DNA of 64,000 nucleotides, taken from Faunimonas pinastri. Lineage in GTDB: Bacteria > Pseudomonadota > Alphaproteobacteria > Rhizobiales > Afifellaceae. Each line of letters begins with the position of its first letter. Positions within the stretch are counted from its first letter, which is position 1. The translations under genes were made by a program, and so were the position numbers. The stretch lies in NCBI RefSeq assembly GCF_900110915.1, contig NZ_FOFG01000002.1:310001-374000 (forward strand). The letters are read 5' to 3'. Positions 27,153-37,160 of the stretch are shown piece by piece. Below the pieces are notes generated by a model. It saw only the letters and a list, made by a program, of their open reading frames with translations, did no database searches and had not been told where the DNA came from.

Positions 27153-28262
27153 TCAGCTCTTCGGGTTCAGGTAGTCGTACTTGCCGTCGTGCCACTTGTA
27201 GAAGACGTAGCCCGGCAGCGCGACGTCGCCCTTGCTGTCGAACTTCACCGGGCCGATCACGGTTTCGGCCGTGTCGGTGTTCAGGGCATCGACCACCTTG
27301 TCGAAGTCCGTGGCGCCGGCCTTCTTCACCGCGTCGACCCACGCCTGGATCGCCGCATAGGTGTAGAGCGTGTAGCCCTCCGGCTCGATCTTCTTGGCGT
27401 GGAACTCGTCCACGACCGGCGCGGCGGCGGGGTTCTTGCGCGGATCGGGAGAGAAGGTCATCAGCGTGCCTTCGCCGGCCGGACCGGTGATCGCCCAGTA
27501 TTCGTCGGTCACGAGCGCGTCGCCGGAGACGATCACGACGTTCATGCCCTGCTCTTTCATCTGGCGGGCCATCAGGCCGGCCTCGGTGTAGTAGCCACCG
27601 ACATAGAGCACGCCGATGCCCGCCTGCTTCAGCTTGGAAACGAGAGCGGTGTAGTCCTTCTCGCCGGCCGTGTAGGATTCCACGACATCGGGCTTCTTGC
27701 CGGCCGCTTCCATCGCCGCCTGCGTCTGGTCGGCAAGCCCCTTACCGTAGGCGCTCTTGTCATTGATGATGGCGATCTTCTTGTCCTTGAACTCGGACGC
27801 GAGATAGCCACCCGCGACCTTGCCCTGCTGGTCGTCGCGACCGCAGACGCGGAAGACGCCCTTGCCGGCGCGCTCGTCGGTGAAGGTCGGGTTGGTGGAA
27901 GCCGGAGAGATCTGCACGATGTTTTCATCGGCATAGACCGAGGAAGCCGGGATGGACGAACCGGAGCAGAAATGCCCGGCGACCATCTTCACGCCCTTGC
28001 TGGCCATGTCGTTGGCAACGGCGACCGCCTGCTTGGGATCGCAGGCATCGTCGCCGACGACCAGCTGCAGCTTCTGCCCGAGCACGCCACCGGCCTTGTT
28101 GATGTCTTCGACCGCCTGCTGCGCGCCGTTCTTCATCTGGGCGCCGAAGGAGGCGTACTGACCGGTCATGGGCCCCACGGTCGAGACCAGAATGTCGGCC
28201 CAAGCGCTGCCAGCGGCCAGGGTGAAGGTCAGGGCGACGCCTGCCAGCAAAGCTTTCTTCAT
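27153..28262 (-). CDS. livK: Branched-chain amino-acid ABC transporter, binding protein
   Basis: Periplasmic solute-binding protein of 369 residues with a Sec signal peptide (MKKALLAGVALTFTLAAGSA, cleaved near AWA-DI). The mature chain begins VSTVGPMTGQYASFG and has the ligand-loop SPASTNPTFT and the conserved Cys pair (DDACDPKQ with GHFCSGSS) of LivK/LivJ type receptors. An AGGAG precedes the ATG. It lies downstream of the permease and ATPase genes but behind a terminator-like hairpin, so expression may differ from theirs. The exact amino acid is not predictable. Confidence 0.95.
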   Translation of the reverse strand: MKKALLAGVALTFTLAAGSAWADILVSTVGPMTGQYASFGAQMKNGAQQAVEDINKAGGVLGQKLQLVVGDDACDPKQAVAVANDMASKGVKMVAGHFCSGSSIPASSVYADENIVQISPASTNPTFTDERAGKGVFRVCGRDDQQGKVAGGYLASEFKDKKIAIINDKSAYGKGLADQTQAAMEAAGKKPDVVESYTAGEKDYTALVSKLKQAGIGVLYVGGYYTEAGLMARQMKEQGMNVVIVSGDALVTDEYWAITGPAGEGTLMTFSPDPRKNPAAAPVVDEFHAKKIEPEGYTLYTYAAIQAWVDAVKKAGATDFDKVVDALNTDTAETVIGPVKFDSKGDVALPGYVFYKWHDGKYDYLNPKS

Positions 28263-28308
28263 GATATCTCCTCAGCTCCCCGCCCGACCGTCCCTCAACG
28301 ACGGGCTC

Positions 28309-28339
28309 AAAAAGGCGGCAAGCCTAGAAAAGGCTCGCC
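28309..28339 (-). terminator. Terminator or attenuator between DUF6867 and livK
   Basis: On the minus strand GGCGAGCCT pairs with AGGCTTGCC (one G-U) around TTTCT, and four bases later comes TTTTT. It ends the livH-DUF6867 transcript or attenuates reading into livK, whose ATG is only 46 bases further. A second hairpin, CCGGCGC-GAGCT-GCGCCGG on the plus strand (28389-28407), lies upstream without a T-run. Confidence 0.65.
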
Positions 28340-28416
28340 TGTCGGCATCTAAGACCATATTTCGGTCCTTGAAAATGCCTATTCGCCTCCGGCGCGAGCT
28401 GCGCCGGCAGCGTGGT

Positions 28417-28782
28417 TCACGCGCGTTCGCGCCAGCCGACCGGCCCCGCCTTGTCGTAGGCGAAGCTGTATTGCTCGGCCATCTGCCCGGCGCGGGTAGC
28501 CCGGCGCCCAAGCCAGGCCAGCACCATCAGCACGACGAAATCCACCAGCGCGTAGTGCAGCGCGGTCCCGAACGTGGCGGGAGGCAGGAAGAAGCTGCCG
28601 CCGAACAGCGCGTAATGGATGAACCGCACAGCCACGGTGAGCAGCACGATATAGACGACCAGCGACGGGAAGGCCCCCCATGAGCGGGCGGTCGCGCGGC
28701 CGGCCATCCAGGCGGCACCGCCGCCGAGGATCACCGTGATGATGAGAAAATCCAGAAAGGACACCTGCCAGATCAGGTTCAT
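28417..28782 (-). CDS. DUF6867 membrane protein linked to Liv transporter
   Basis: 121 residues with three predicted membrane helices (FLDFLIITVILGGGAAWMAG; FPSLVVYIVLLTVAVRFIHY; LVDFVVLMVLAWLG) and a charged C-terminus GQMAEQYSFAYDKAG. It matches the DUF6867 pattern that I know from rhizobial liv clusters. It starts three bases after the livF stop, so it is coupled to the transporter. Its position suggests an accessory role in the permease complex, but no function is known. Confidence 0.8.
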   Translation of the reverse strand: MNLIWQVSFLDFLIITVILGGGAAWMAGRATARSWGAFPSLVVYIVLLTVAVRFIHYALFGGSFFLPPATFGTALHYALVDFVVLMVLAWLGRRATRAGQMAEQYSFAYDKAGPVGWRERA

Positions 28783-28785
28783 GGC

Positions 28786-29522
<737 letters not shown>

Positions 29523-29526
<4 letters not shown>

Positions 29527-30464
29527 GCCTGCACCTCCGCTTCCAGAACGGCTTCCACCTGCTCCACCTCGGTATCCTCGACGCCGAGATAGGCGGCGAT
29601 GACACTGGGGTCGTTGCGCACTTCGAAGGCCGTTCCGTCGGAGATCTTCACCCCGTAATCCAGGACGACGATGTGGTCGGAAATTTCCATCACCACGCCC
29701 ATGTCATGCTCGATCAGCAGGATGGAGGTGCCGCATTCGCGGCGAATATAGTGCAGGAGATCGTTCAGCTCGGCGGATTCGCGCGGGTTGAGGCCCGCCG
29801 CCGGTTCGTCGAGACAAAGGAGATGCGGATCCGTGCACATGGCGCGGGCAATCTCCAGCCGGCGCTGGTCCCCGTAGGGAAGATCCGCGGCCGGATCGTC
29901 GGCGCGGTGAAGCAGGTTGACCTGGCGGAGCCAGCCGATCGCCTTTTCCATCGCGGCCTCGCGGGCGCGGCGATAGCCCGGCAGGTTGAAGATGCCGCCG
30001 ATGGTGAAGCCGGAGGCCACCATCAACCGGTTGTGCTGGGCGACCAGCAGGTTCTCCAGCGTCGTCATGCCGCCGAAGAGGCGGATATTCTGGAAGGTGC
30101 GCGCCACCTTGGCATGGTGCGAGATGCGGAAATCCGTCATCCGCTCCAGCAGGAACAGCGCCCCGTCGGCGGACGTGGCCGACTGCCGCCCTCCTCGCGT
30201 CAGCGCGGCGATGTCGTCCGCCTTCCCCGCCTTGCCGTGGCGCATGACGATGCGCCCCTCGGTCGGTTTGTAGAAGCCGGTGACGCAGTTGAAGACCGTC
30301 GTCTTGCCCGCGCCGTTCGGACCGATCAGCGCGGTGATCTCGCCGCGCCCGACGTTGAAGGAGAGGTCGTTCACGGCGACCAGCCCGCCGAAGCGCATCG
30401 TCAGATGCTCGACGGTGAGCACCGGGTCGCGCTCCCATACGGGATAGTGAGACGTATCGCTCAT
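29523..30464 (-). CDS. livG: Branched-chain amino-acid ABC transporter ATPase LivG
   Basis: Second ATPase of the importer, 313 residues from ATG 30464 ([13 protein letters not shown]). Walker A GPNGAGKTTVFNC, Q-loop ARTFQNIRLF, the LivG-type LPYGDQRRLEIARAM signature and Walker B LLCLDEPAAGLNP are present. It is longer than E. coli LivG because of an insertion (about 80-115, GGRQSATSADG) and an acidic tail, VEQVEAVLEAEVQA, both seen in rhizobial versions. It shares a base with the livM stop (TGATG). Confidence 0.96.
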
Positions 30465-31939
30465 CAATGCCCCTCGCCCTGCGCGACCATGTCCGCGCCG
30501 ATGCGGGTTTTTCGTTTGTAGATCGCCGTCGGCGAGCGGCTGGAAACCAACCCGCGCGGCTTCCACACCATGATCACCACCATGGCGAGGCCGAAGATCA
30601 GCATGCGGTACTGCGTCGGATCGAAGTCGGGGCCGAAGATCGCCTTGAGGAAGGTGAGGTTCCGCAGGAGTTCGATGCCGCCGATCATCACCACGGAGGC
30701 GATGACGACGCCGATCTGCGAGCCGAGGCCGCCGAGAACCACGATGGCGAGGATGATCGCCGATTCCAGGAAGGTGAAGCTTTCCGGCGAGATGAAGCCC
30801 TGCCGCGTCGCGAAGAACGAGCCGGCGAAGCCGCCGAACATCGCCCCGGTGGCGAAGGCCGTCAGCTTGGTGTTCGTCGTGTTGATGCCGAGCGAGCGGC
30901 AGGCGATCTCGTCCTCGCGCAGCGCTTCCCACGCCCGGCCGATCGGCAGGCGGCGCAGACGCAGCGTCACGAAGTTTGTGAGCAGCGCCAATACCAGGAT
31001 GATGTAGTACAGGAAGATGAAGCGCTGGATCGGGCTGTAGTGAATGCCCAGCAGATCGGCGACGCCGCCCGCCCCGCTCTTGAACTCGTAGCCGAACAGG
31101 GTCGGCTTCGGCACGCCGGAAATGCCGTTCGGGCCGCCGGTAAAATTCGACCAGTTCAGCAGGATCACGCGAATGATCTCGCCGAAGGCGAGCGTCACGA
31201 TGGCGAGATAGTCGCCGCGCAGCCGCAGCACGGGAAAGCCAAGGATCATGCCCCAGCAGGCGGCGAGGATGCCGGCGAGCGGCAGGCAGGTCCAGAAGCC
31301 GAGGCCCAGATATTTCGCCAGAAGCGCGAAGGAATAGGCGCCCACCGCGTAGAAGGCGACGTAGCCGAGATCGAGCAGGCCCGCGAGGCCGACCACGATG
31401 TTCAGCCCCCAACCCAGCATCACGTAGGTGAGGATCAGGATGGAGAGGTCGATGTACTGGCGGCTCTGCTGCGGCGCGCCCCAGATCATCAGGAAGGGAA
31501 AGGCAAGCGCCACGAGGAGAAGAACCGGCGCGATCGCCTTGCTGAAGCGCGCATAGGTTTCGCCCCGCGACGTGGTCGCCTTGGGGGCGCGAGCTTTCGG
31601 CGGGGCGGAACGCCGGCGCTTGTAGACGAAGAGGTTGAGCAGCAGGCGGCCGACGAAGACGATCGCCACCGCGATGACGAGGGCGCCCCAGCGCTGGGTG
31701 AGGGCAAGGCCCCCTGGCGCGATGTCGCTCCTGAGGCCGATGAAGAAGAAGCCGAGGGCGGCGGCGAGAGCGCCGGCCACCACCGCATCGACGAGGGATG
31801 CGGAAAGTTGGCTTTTCGCTCCCCCACGACGGGGGGATATGGCCGGCGGTTCCCCGGACAGGCCGGAGCGGAGGTTCTCCAGTTCGACCTGCTCGCCCGC
31901 TCCGTGATTGGAGGAGGCGCTGGCTTGCGGATCGGCCAT
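30464..31939 (-). CDS. livM: Branched-chain amino-acid ABC transporter permease LivM
   Basis: Permease of 491 residues. The conserved LivM core starts at about residue 165 ([20 protein letters not shown]) with the family's [19 protein letters not shown] and the EAA-like loop [18 protein letters not shown]. The N-terminus is unusually long: a polar segment of about 45 residues, then two extra membrane helices, similar to the long LivM form seen in Hyphomicrobiales. It starts one base after livH. Confidence 0.96.
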   Translation of the reverse strand: MADPQASASSNHGAGEQVELENLRSGLSGEPPAISPRRGGAKSQLSASLVDAVVAGALAAALGFFFIGLRSDIAPGGLALTQRWGALVIAVAIVFVGRLLLNLFVYKRRRSAPPKARAPKATTSRGETYARFSKAIAPVLLLVALAFPFLMIWGAPQQSRQYIDLSILILTYVMLGWGLNIVVGLAGLLDLGYVAFYAVGAYSFALLAKYLGLGFWTCLPLAGILAACWGMILGFPVLRLRGDYLAIVTLAFGEIIRVILLNWSNFTGGPNGISGVPKPTLFGYEFKSGAGGVADLLGIHYSPIQRFIFLYYIILVLALLTNFVTLRLRRLPIGRAWEALREDEIACRSLGINTTNTKLTAFATGAMFGGFAGSFFATRQGFISPESFTFLESAIILAIVVLGGLGSQIGVVIASVVMIGGIELLRNLTFLKAIFGPDFDPTQYRMLIFGLAMVVIMVWKPRGLVSSRSPTAIYKRKTRIGADMVAQGEGH

Positions 31940-31940
31940 G

Positions 31941-32870
<930 letters not shown>

Positions 32871-32952
32871 TTAAACGTCCCCCTGCGCGGCAGCCGCGCC
32901 GCTTTTGCGCGTGTCGTCACGCTGCCGCGTTCAAGGAACGTTAGCAATGCTT

Positions 32953-32986
32953 TTGTGCGCGCACAATACTTGTGCACTGCACAAGT
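32953..32986. promoter_or_regulatory. Two tandem dyads, candidate operator array of the liv operon
   Basis: TTGTGCGCGCACAA (32953-32966) is a perfect palindrome. After one base comes a 19-bp dyad with arms ACTTGTGCA and TGCACAAGT around one C (32968-32986). Both contain the same TTGTGC...GCACAA half-sites, with centres about 17.5 bp apart. They sit 83-116 bp upstream of the livH ATG, and the other neighbour (33053-33841) only ends here. I do not recognise the regulator; GntR-family sites have a comparable TTGT...ACAA form. Confidence 0.65.
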
Positions 32987-33052
32987 GACGGTTGCATGGG
33001 GAGAGCCGCCTCGATAGCAGCCCGGCCGGATGCGATCCAGACCGGCTCCCAG

Positions 33053-33841
33053 CTATTCCGACTGGGTGAGAAAATCCATCACGGCCTTGTTGAAGGCTTC
33101 CGGCTGCTCGACGTTCAGAAGGTGCGCCGCCTGCAGCGTCCTGCTTTGCGAGCCCGGGATGCGCTGCAGCACCTGCTCGGCCATCTTGGCGGGCGTCACC
33201 GGATCGCGGTCGCCGATCAGCACCATGACCGGCGATTCCACCAGCCCGAGCTTGTCGCGCAGGTCCATGTCGCGAAGCGCCCCGGCGGCGTTGCAATAGC
33301 CCACGGGATCGTTGGCGGCGACCATGTCGTGGAGGCGGGCGACAATCTCCGGCTGCGCCTGCCGGAACTCAGGCGTGAACCACCGCTCCATGTTTGAGTC
33401 AGCTATCGGCTCCAGTCCTTCGTCGCGGATGGTCTGGATGCGCTCGTCCCAGTCTTCCTTCGGCGGCAGGAAGGGCGAGACGCTGGCCAGCACCAGCCGG
33501 GTGAACCTTCTGGGATGGTTCATGCCGAGCCAAAGTCCCGTCATGGCGCCCATCGAGATACCGACATAGGAAGCCTGGCTGATGCCGAGTGCGTCCATCA
33601 GGTCGAGCACGTCCGCACCCAGCCGCTCGATCGTGTAGTCGCCTTCCGGCGATTCCGACTCGCCGTGCCCCCGCTGGTCGTAGCGAATGACGCGGAAATG
33701 CGCGTCGGCGGACTGGAGCTGCGCGTTCCAGAGACGGAGGTCCGTGCCGAGGGAATTGGAGAAGATCAGGACGGGGCCATCCGCGCGGCCGCTTTCCTCA
33801 TAGCGGATCGCGATGCCGTCGCTGGTCTGAAACTTTGACAT
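33053..33841 (-). CDS. pcaD: 3-oxoadipate enol-lactonase type alpha/beta hydrolase
   Basis: Alpha/beta hydrolase of 262 residues from ATG 33841 (MSKFQTSDGI), with GGGAG nine bases upstream. The triad is Ser96 in VGISMGAMTG, Asp213 in IGDRDPVTP and His240 in AAHLLNVEQP. The pattern SNSLGTDLRLWNAQ and RYDQRGHGESE closely fits PcaD, which opens the enol-lactone of the beta-ketoadipate pathway. No other pca gene (pcaB, C, G, H) is near, so the assignment to that pathway is tentative; a general carboxylesterase is the alternative. Confidence 0.82.
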   Translation of the reverse strand: MSKFQTSDGIAIRYEESGRADGPVLIFSNSLGTDLRLWNAQLQSADAHFRVIRYDQRGHGESESPEGDYTIERLGADVLDLMDALGISQASYVGISMGAMTGLWLGMNHPRRFTRLVLASVSPFLPPKEDWDERIQTIRDEGLEPIADSNMERWFTPEFRQAQPEIVARLHDMVAANDPVGYCNAAGALRDMDLRDKLGLVESPVMVLIGDRDPVTPAKMAEQVLQRIPGSQSRTLQAAHLLNVEQPEAFNKAVMDFLTQSE

Positions 33842-33953
33842 GGATACTGCTCCCGGTGCTTTCCCAGAGGCGACCCCGACCGGGGCCTCCCCTATCCCAC
33901 GTTGCCCGCGCGATCCTTCTCTATACCAGCGGGAGCGCGTAAGGTTCCGCTCC

Positions 33954-34916
33954 ATGAGCGAGTTGCCCCTCCCCCGTTCGGTCGAAGAAACGCAGGCCTT
34001 GCTGGCGCGCGGCCACTATGTCGCCGACCGCGCGCTGGCGCTCGTGCTGTTCCTGAGCCTCATCATGGGGCGACCGCTTTTCCTTGAGGGAGAGGCCGGC
34101 GTCGGCAAGACGGAGATCGCCAAGGTGCTGGCCAGGGCGCTCGGGCGGCGGCTGATCCGGCTGCAATGCTACGAGGGCCTCGACATATCGAGCGCCGTCT
34201 ACGAGTGGAACTACGCCGCGCAGATGGTCGGTATCCGGCTGGCGGAAGCGACGGGCGAGCGGGATCGCGAGCGGCTTTCCGCCGATATCTTCTCCGAGCG
34301 CTTCCTGATCCGCCGCCCCATCCTGCAGGCGCTTGAGCCCGACATGGCGGGGCCGCCGATCCTGCTGATCGACGAACTCGACCGGGCGGACGAAGCCTTC
34401 GAGGCCTTTCTGCTGGAAGTTCTCTCCGAGGCGCAGGTGACGATCCCCGAGCTCGGCACGATCCGCGCCGAACGTGCGCCCATCGTGATCATCACCACCA
34501 ACCGCACGCGCGAGATCCACGACGCGCTGAAGCGGCGCTGCCTCTATCACTGGGTCGATTATCCCGACGCCGGGCGCGAACGGGAAATCGTGGAGGCGCG
34601 CCTGCCCGGCATCGGCGAGCGGCTTGCGGCGGAGGCGGTCGGCTTCGTGCAGCGATTGCGGCGCGAGGATCTTTTCAAGAAGCCGGGCGTGGCGGAAACG
34701 CTGGACTGGGCGACGGCCCTCGGCGCGCTCGGCAGTTCCGCCGTCGATCCGGCCTCGGTGGCCGACACGCTGGGCGTCCTCCTGAAATACCAGGACGACA
34801 TCGCCGCGATGACGCCGGAGCGCATCGCCGCGCTGCTGGCGGAAGAGCCCTCTTCGAACGAGGCAGCCGCAAACGAGACAGCCACCACCGAGATAGCCAC
34901 CACCGAGACAGCATGA
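33954..34916 (+). CDS. MoxR-family AAA+ ATPase (CoxD-like)
   Basis: AAA+ ATPase of 320 residues from ATG 33954 (MSELPLPRSV). Walker A is GEAGVGKT (46-53) and Walker B ILLIDELDRA (136-145); sensor 1 is IITTNRTREIHDAL. MoxR ATPases act with VWA proteins as metal or cofactor insertion chaperones, and in Cox/Xdh clusters (CoxD) they help mature the Mo-Cu or Mo active site. The tail carries a 15-bp tandem repeat (separate entry). The stop overlaps the VWA gene as ATGA. In-frame sequence further upstream to 33840 lacks family similarity and would run over the pcaD-like start. Confidence 0.93.
   Translation: MSELPLPRSVEETQALLARGHYVADRALALVLFLSLIMGRPLFLEGEAGVGKTEIAKVLARALGRRLIRLQCYEGLDISSAVYEWNYAAQMVGIRLAEATGERDRERLSADIFSERFLIRRPILQALEPDMAGPPILLIDELDRADEAFEAFLLEVLSEAQVTIPELGTIRAERAPIVIITTNRTREIHDALKRRCLYHWVDYPDAGREREIVEARLPGIGERLAAEAVGFVQRLRREDLFKKPGVAETLDWATALGALGSSAVDPASVADTLGVLLKYQDDIAAMTPERIAALLAEEPSSNEAAANETATTEIATTETA
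34875..34912 (+). repeat. 15-bp tandem repeat in the MoxR C-terminus
   Basis: GAGACAGCCACCACC (34875), GAGATAGCCACCACC (34890) and a partial GAGACAGC (34905) encode ETATT-EIATT-ETA at the very end of the MoxR protein. Units keep the frame, so slippage would only change tail length by five residues. Confidence 0.85.
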
Positions 34917-36118
34917 GCGGAGCCGCCGACATCGTGGGCAGGCTCATCGACTTTGCGGGCCTGTTGCGAAAGGCGGCCATGACGGTCGGACCCGCAAGCG
35001 TCCTCGACGCGCTCCGCGCGCTGGAGATCGCTGGTCTGGACTCGCGGGAGGATGTGTTCTCGACGCTTCAGGCCGCCATGGTGACCCGGCGCGAGGACCG
35101 CGCCGTCTTTGCCGCCGCATTCGATCTTTTCTGGCGGGAAAACCCGGTTTCTGGCGGCTCACCGCGAACCCATCGGGAAAACGGTGCCGAGGCGATCTCC
35201 CGCCCTGCCGAGCAGCGCGTGCGGGAGGCGCTGGCCGCGCTCAGCGGCGGTGCGGAAGACGAGTCGCCCTTCGAACGACTGGAGGCACGGCGCACCGCCG
35301 CCACCGGGGAGCACCTGAAGCATCGCGATTTCGCCGGCATGAGCGCGGCCGAACTGCGGGAAGCCCGGCGCGCGATCGAGCGGCTGGCCCTGCCCCACGA
35401 TGAAATCCGGCTGCGACGCCTCAGGCCGTCGCCGCGCGGCAGGATAGATCCGCGACAGACCTTCCGTGCCGCGCTGCGCACCGGCGGCGATTTCGTCGCC
35501 CCCTCCTTCCGCGCGCCGGATCGCACTGCTCCTACGATCGTGGCGCTTTGCGATATCTCCGGCTCGATGGGAGCCTATTCCCGCGTGCTGCTCTTCTTCC
35601 TCCATGCGATCGCCGCGCGTCGCCCGGTGCAGAGCTTCGTGTTCGGCACGCGGCTCACCAACATCACGCGCTCGCTTCGCACCCGCGATCCGGACGAGGC
35701 GCTGGCCGCCTGTGCGGCCGAAGTGCCGGACTGGTCCGGCGGAACGCGGATCGCCCCGGCGCTGCACGCCTTCAATCGAGACTGGTCGCGGCGCGTGCTG
35801 GGCCAGAAGGCGACCCTGCTGCTGATCACCGACGGGCTGGAGCGGCAGGTTGATGGGAACGAACGCGGGCCGGACCTTGCCCGCGAGATGGACCGCCTCC
35901 ATCGTTCCTGCCGGCGGCTGATCTGGCTGAACCCGCTGCTTCGCTTCGACGCATTTCAAGCCAGGGCGTCTGGCATCCGCGCGATGCTTCCCCATGTAGA
36001 CGAATTCAGGCCGGCGCATTCGCTCGCTTCCGTCGAGCAGCTTGTGGCGGCACTTTCTTCCGGCAAAGACGCGGCCCGTGCGGACCCGCGGAATTATCTC
36101 CGGGCTTCGCGAGGATGA
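34913..36118 (+). CDS. VWA-domain protein (CoxE-like)
   Basis: 401-residue partner of the MoxR ATPase. The C-terminal half is a von Willebrand A domain with an intact MIDAS DISGSMG (214-220) and later TLLLITDGLE; the N-terminal half is a helical, charged region typical of CoxE. MoxR and CoxE together are thought to remodel apo-molybdenum hydroxylases during cofactor activation. It is coupled by four-base overlaps to both neighbours. Confidence 0.92.
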   Translation: MSGAADIVGRLIDFAGLLRKAAMTVGPASVLDALRALEIAGLDSREDVFSTLQAAMVTRREDRAVFAAAFDLFWRENPVSGGSPRTHRENGAEAISRPAEQRVREALAALSGGAEDESPFERLEARRTAATGEHLKHRDFAGMSAAELREARRAIERLALPHDEIRLRRLRPSPRGRIDPRQTFRAALRTGGDFVAPSFRAPDRTAPTIVALCDISGSMGAYSRVLLFFLHAIAARRPVQSFVFGTRLTNITRSLRTRDPDEALAACAAEVPDWSGGTRIAPALHAFNRDWSRRVLGQKATLLLITDGLERQVDGNERGPDLAREMDRLHRSCRRLIWLNPLLRFDAFQARASGIRAMLPHVDEFRPAHSLASVEQLVAALSSGKDAARADPRNYLRASRG

Positions 36119-36450
36119 CGATGAACGACGCGGTTTTGGCGGGCGATGTGCTGGAATATGCCGAGCGCTGGCTTGGCGAGGGCCGCGAGGTGGCGCTTGC
36201 CACGGTGGTGGAAACGTGGGGTTCGGCCCCCCGTCCCGTCGGCAGCCATCTGGTGGTGGATGCGGAAGGAAATTTCGAGGGATCCGTTTCCGGCGGCTGC
36301 GTCGAGGGCGCGGTGGTCGGCGAGGCTCTCGACGTGATCGGTTCCGGCGCCCCCCGGATGCTCGAATTCGGCGTGGCGGACGAGACGGCGTGGCGAGTGG
36401 GCCTTTCGTGCGGCGGCCGCATCCGGGTCTTTGTCGAGAAGATCGCCTGA
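36115..36450 (+). CDS. XdhC-type N-terminal domain protein
   Basis: 111-residue protein resembling the first half of XdhC/CoxI: VALATVVETWGSAPRPVGSH, then SVSGGCVEGAVVG and the closing LSCGGRIRVFVEKI. XdhC binds molybdenum cofactor and delivers it, sulfurated, to xanthine dehydrogenase-type enzymes. The second half is encoded separately by the next gene. The start may be ATG 36115 or 36121; the first overlaps the VWA stop. Confidence 0.9.
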   Translation: MTMNDAVLAGDVLEYAERWLGEGREVALATVVETWGSAPRPVGSHLVVDAEGNFEGSVSGGCVEGAVVGEALDVIGSGAPRMLEFGVADETAWRVGLSCGGRIRVFVEKIA

Positions 36451-37160
36451 TGGATCGAAATCTCCTGCACGAACTCAATCGCGCCCGTGCGGCGCGCCGG
36501 GCCGCCGCGGTCGTCACAGACACGCAGACGGGCGAGCAGCGTCTCGTGCCCGAGCGCGATGCGAGCGGCGATCCTCTGTCGGACGAGTTGCAGCGCCGCT
36601 TCCGCTCCGGCCGCTCCGGCCTTCTGGAGGATGGCCGCACCTTTCTCACCGTTTCCGTGCCTCCGCCCCGGCTGGTGGTGATCGGCGCGGTTCATATCAG
36701 CCAGGCGCTGGTGCCGCTCGCGGCCGTCGCCGGGCTGGACGTCAGCATAATCGATCCGCGAACCGCCTTCTCCACGCCCGAGCGATTCCCGGGCGTCGAG
36801 CTCATCGCGGACTGGCCGGAGGAAGCGCTGCGAGAGCACCCGCTCGACGATTACACCGCACTGGCGGCGCTGACGCACGATCCGAAGATCGACGACGTGC
36901 CGCTTGCCGAGGCGCTGAAGGCTGGCTGCTTCTATGTCGGCGCGCTGGGCAGCAGGAAGACGCACGCGAAACGCGTCGAGCGACTGGGCGCGATGGGCTT
37001 GGCGCCGGAGCAGATCGCCCGCATCCATGCGCCGATCGGCCTCGACATCGGGGCCCAGTCTCCTGCCGAAATCGCGGTTGCCGTGCTGGCGCAGGTGATT
37101 CAAACGCTGCGGAGGGGACGCACCGTCGCCGAACCGGCCGAAGCGAAGACCGCCGCTTGA
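36450..37160 (+). CDS. XdhC-type Rossmann domain protein
   Basis: 236 residues. The Rossmann part begins RLVVIGAVHISQALVPLAA (about 74-92) and continues with SIIDPRTAFSTPERFPG, the YVGALGSRKTHAKR segment and GLDIGAQSPAEIAVAVLAQV, all characteristic of XdhC/CoxF family C-terminal domains. It shares a base with the preceding gene's stop (TGATG). The two split XdhC proteins probably act together as the cofactor carrier. Confidence 0.9.
   Translation: MDRNLLHELNRARAARRAAAVVTDTQTGEQRLVPERDASGDPLSDELQRRFRSGRSGLLEDGRTFLTVSVPPPRLVVIGAVHISQALVPLAAVAGLDVSIIDPRTAFSTPERFPGVELIADWPEEALREHPLDDYTALAALTHDPKIDDVPLAEALKAGCFYVGALGSRKTHAKRVERLGAMGLAPEQIARIHAPIGLDIGAQSPAEIAVAVLAQVIQTLRRGRTVAEPAEAKTAA

Noticed and set aside
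32871-33000. Sigma-54 promoter upstream of livH
   Set aside because: GCAC and TTGC elements occur, but the spacing between the -24 and -12 cores is two bases too long and the -24 GG is missing.
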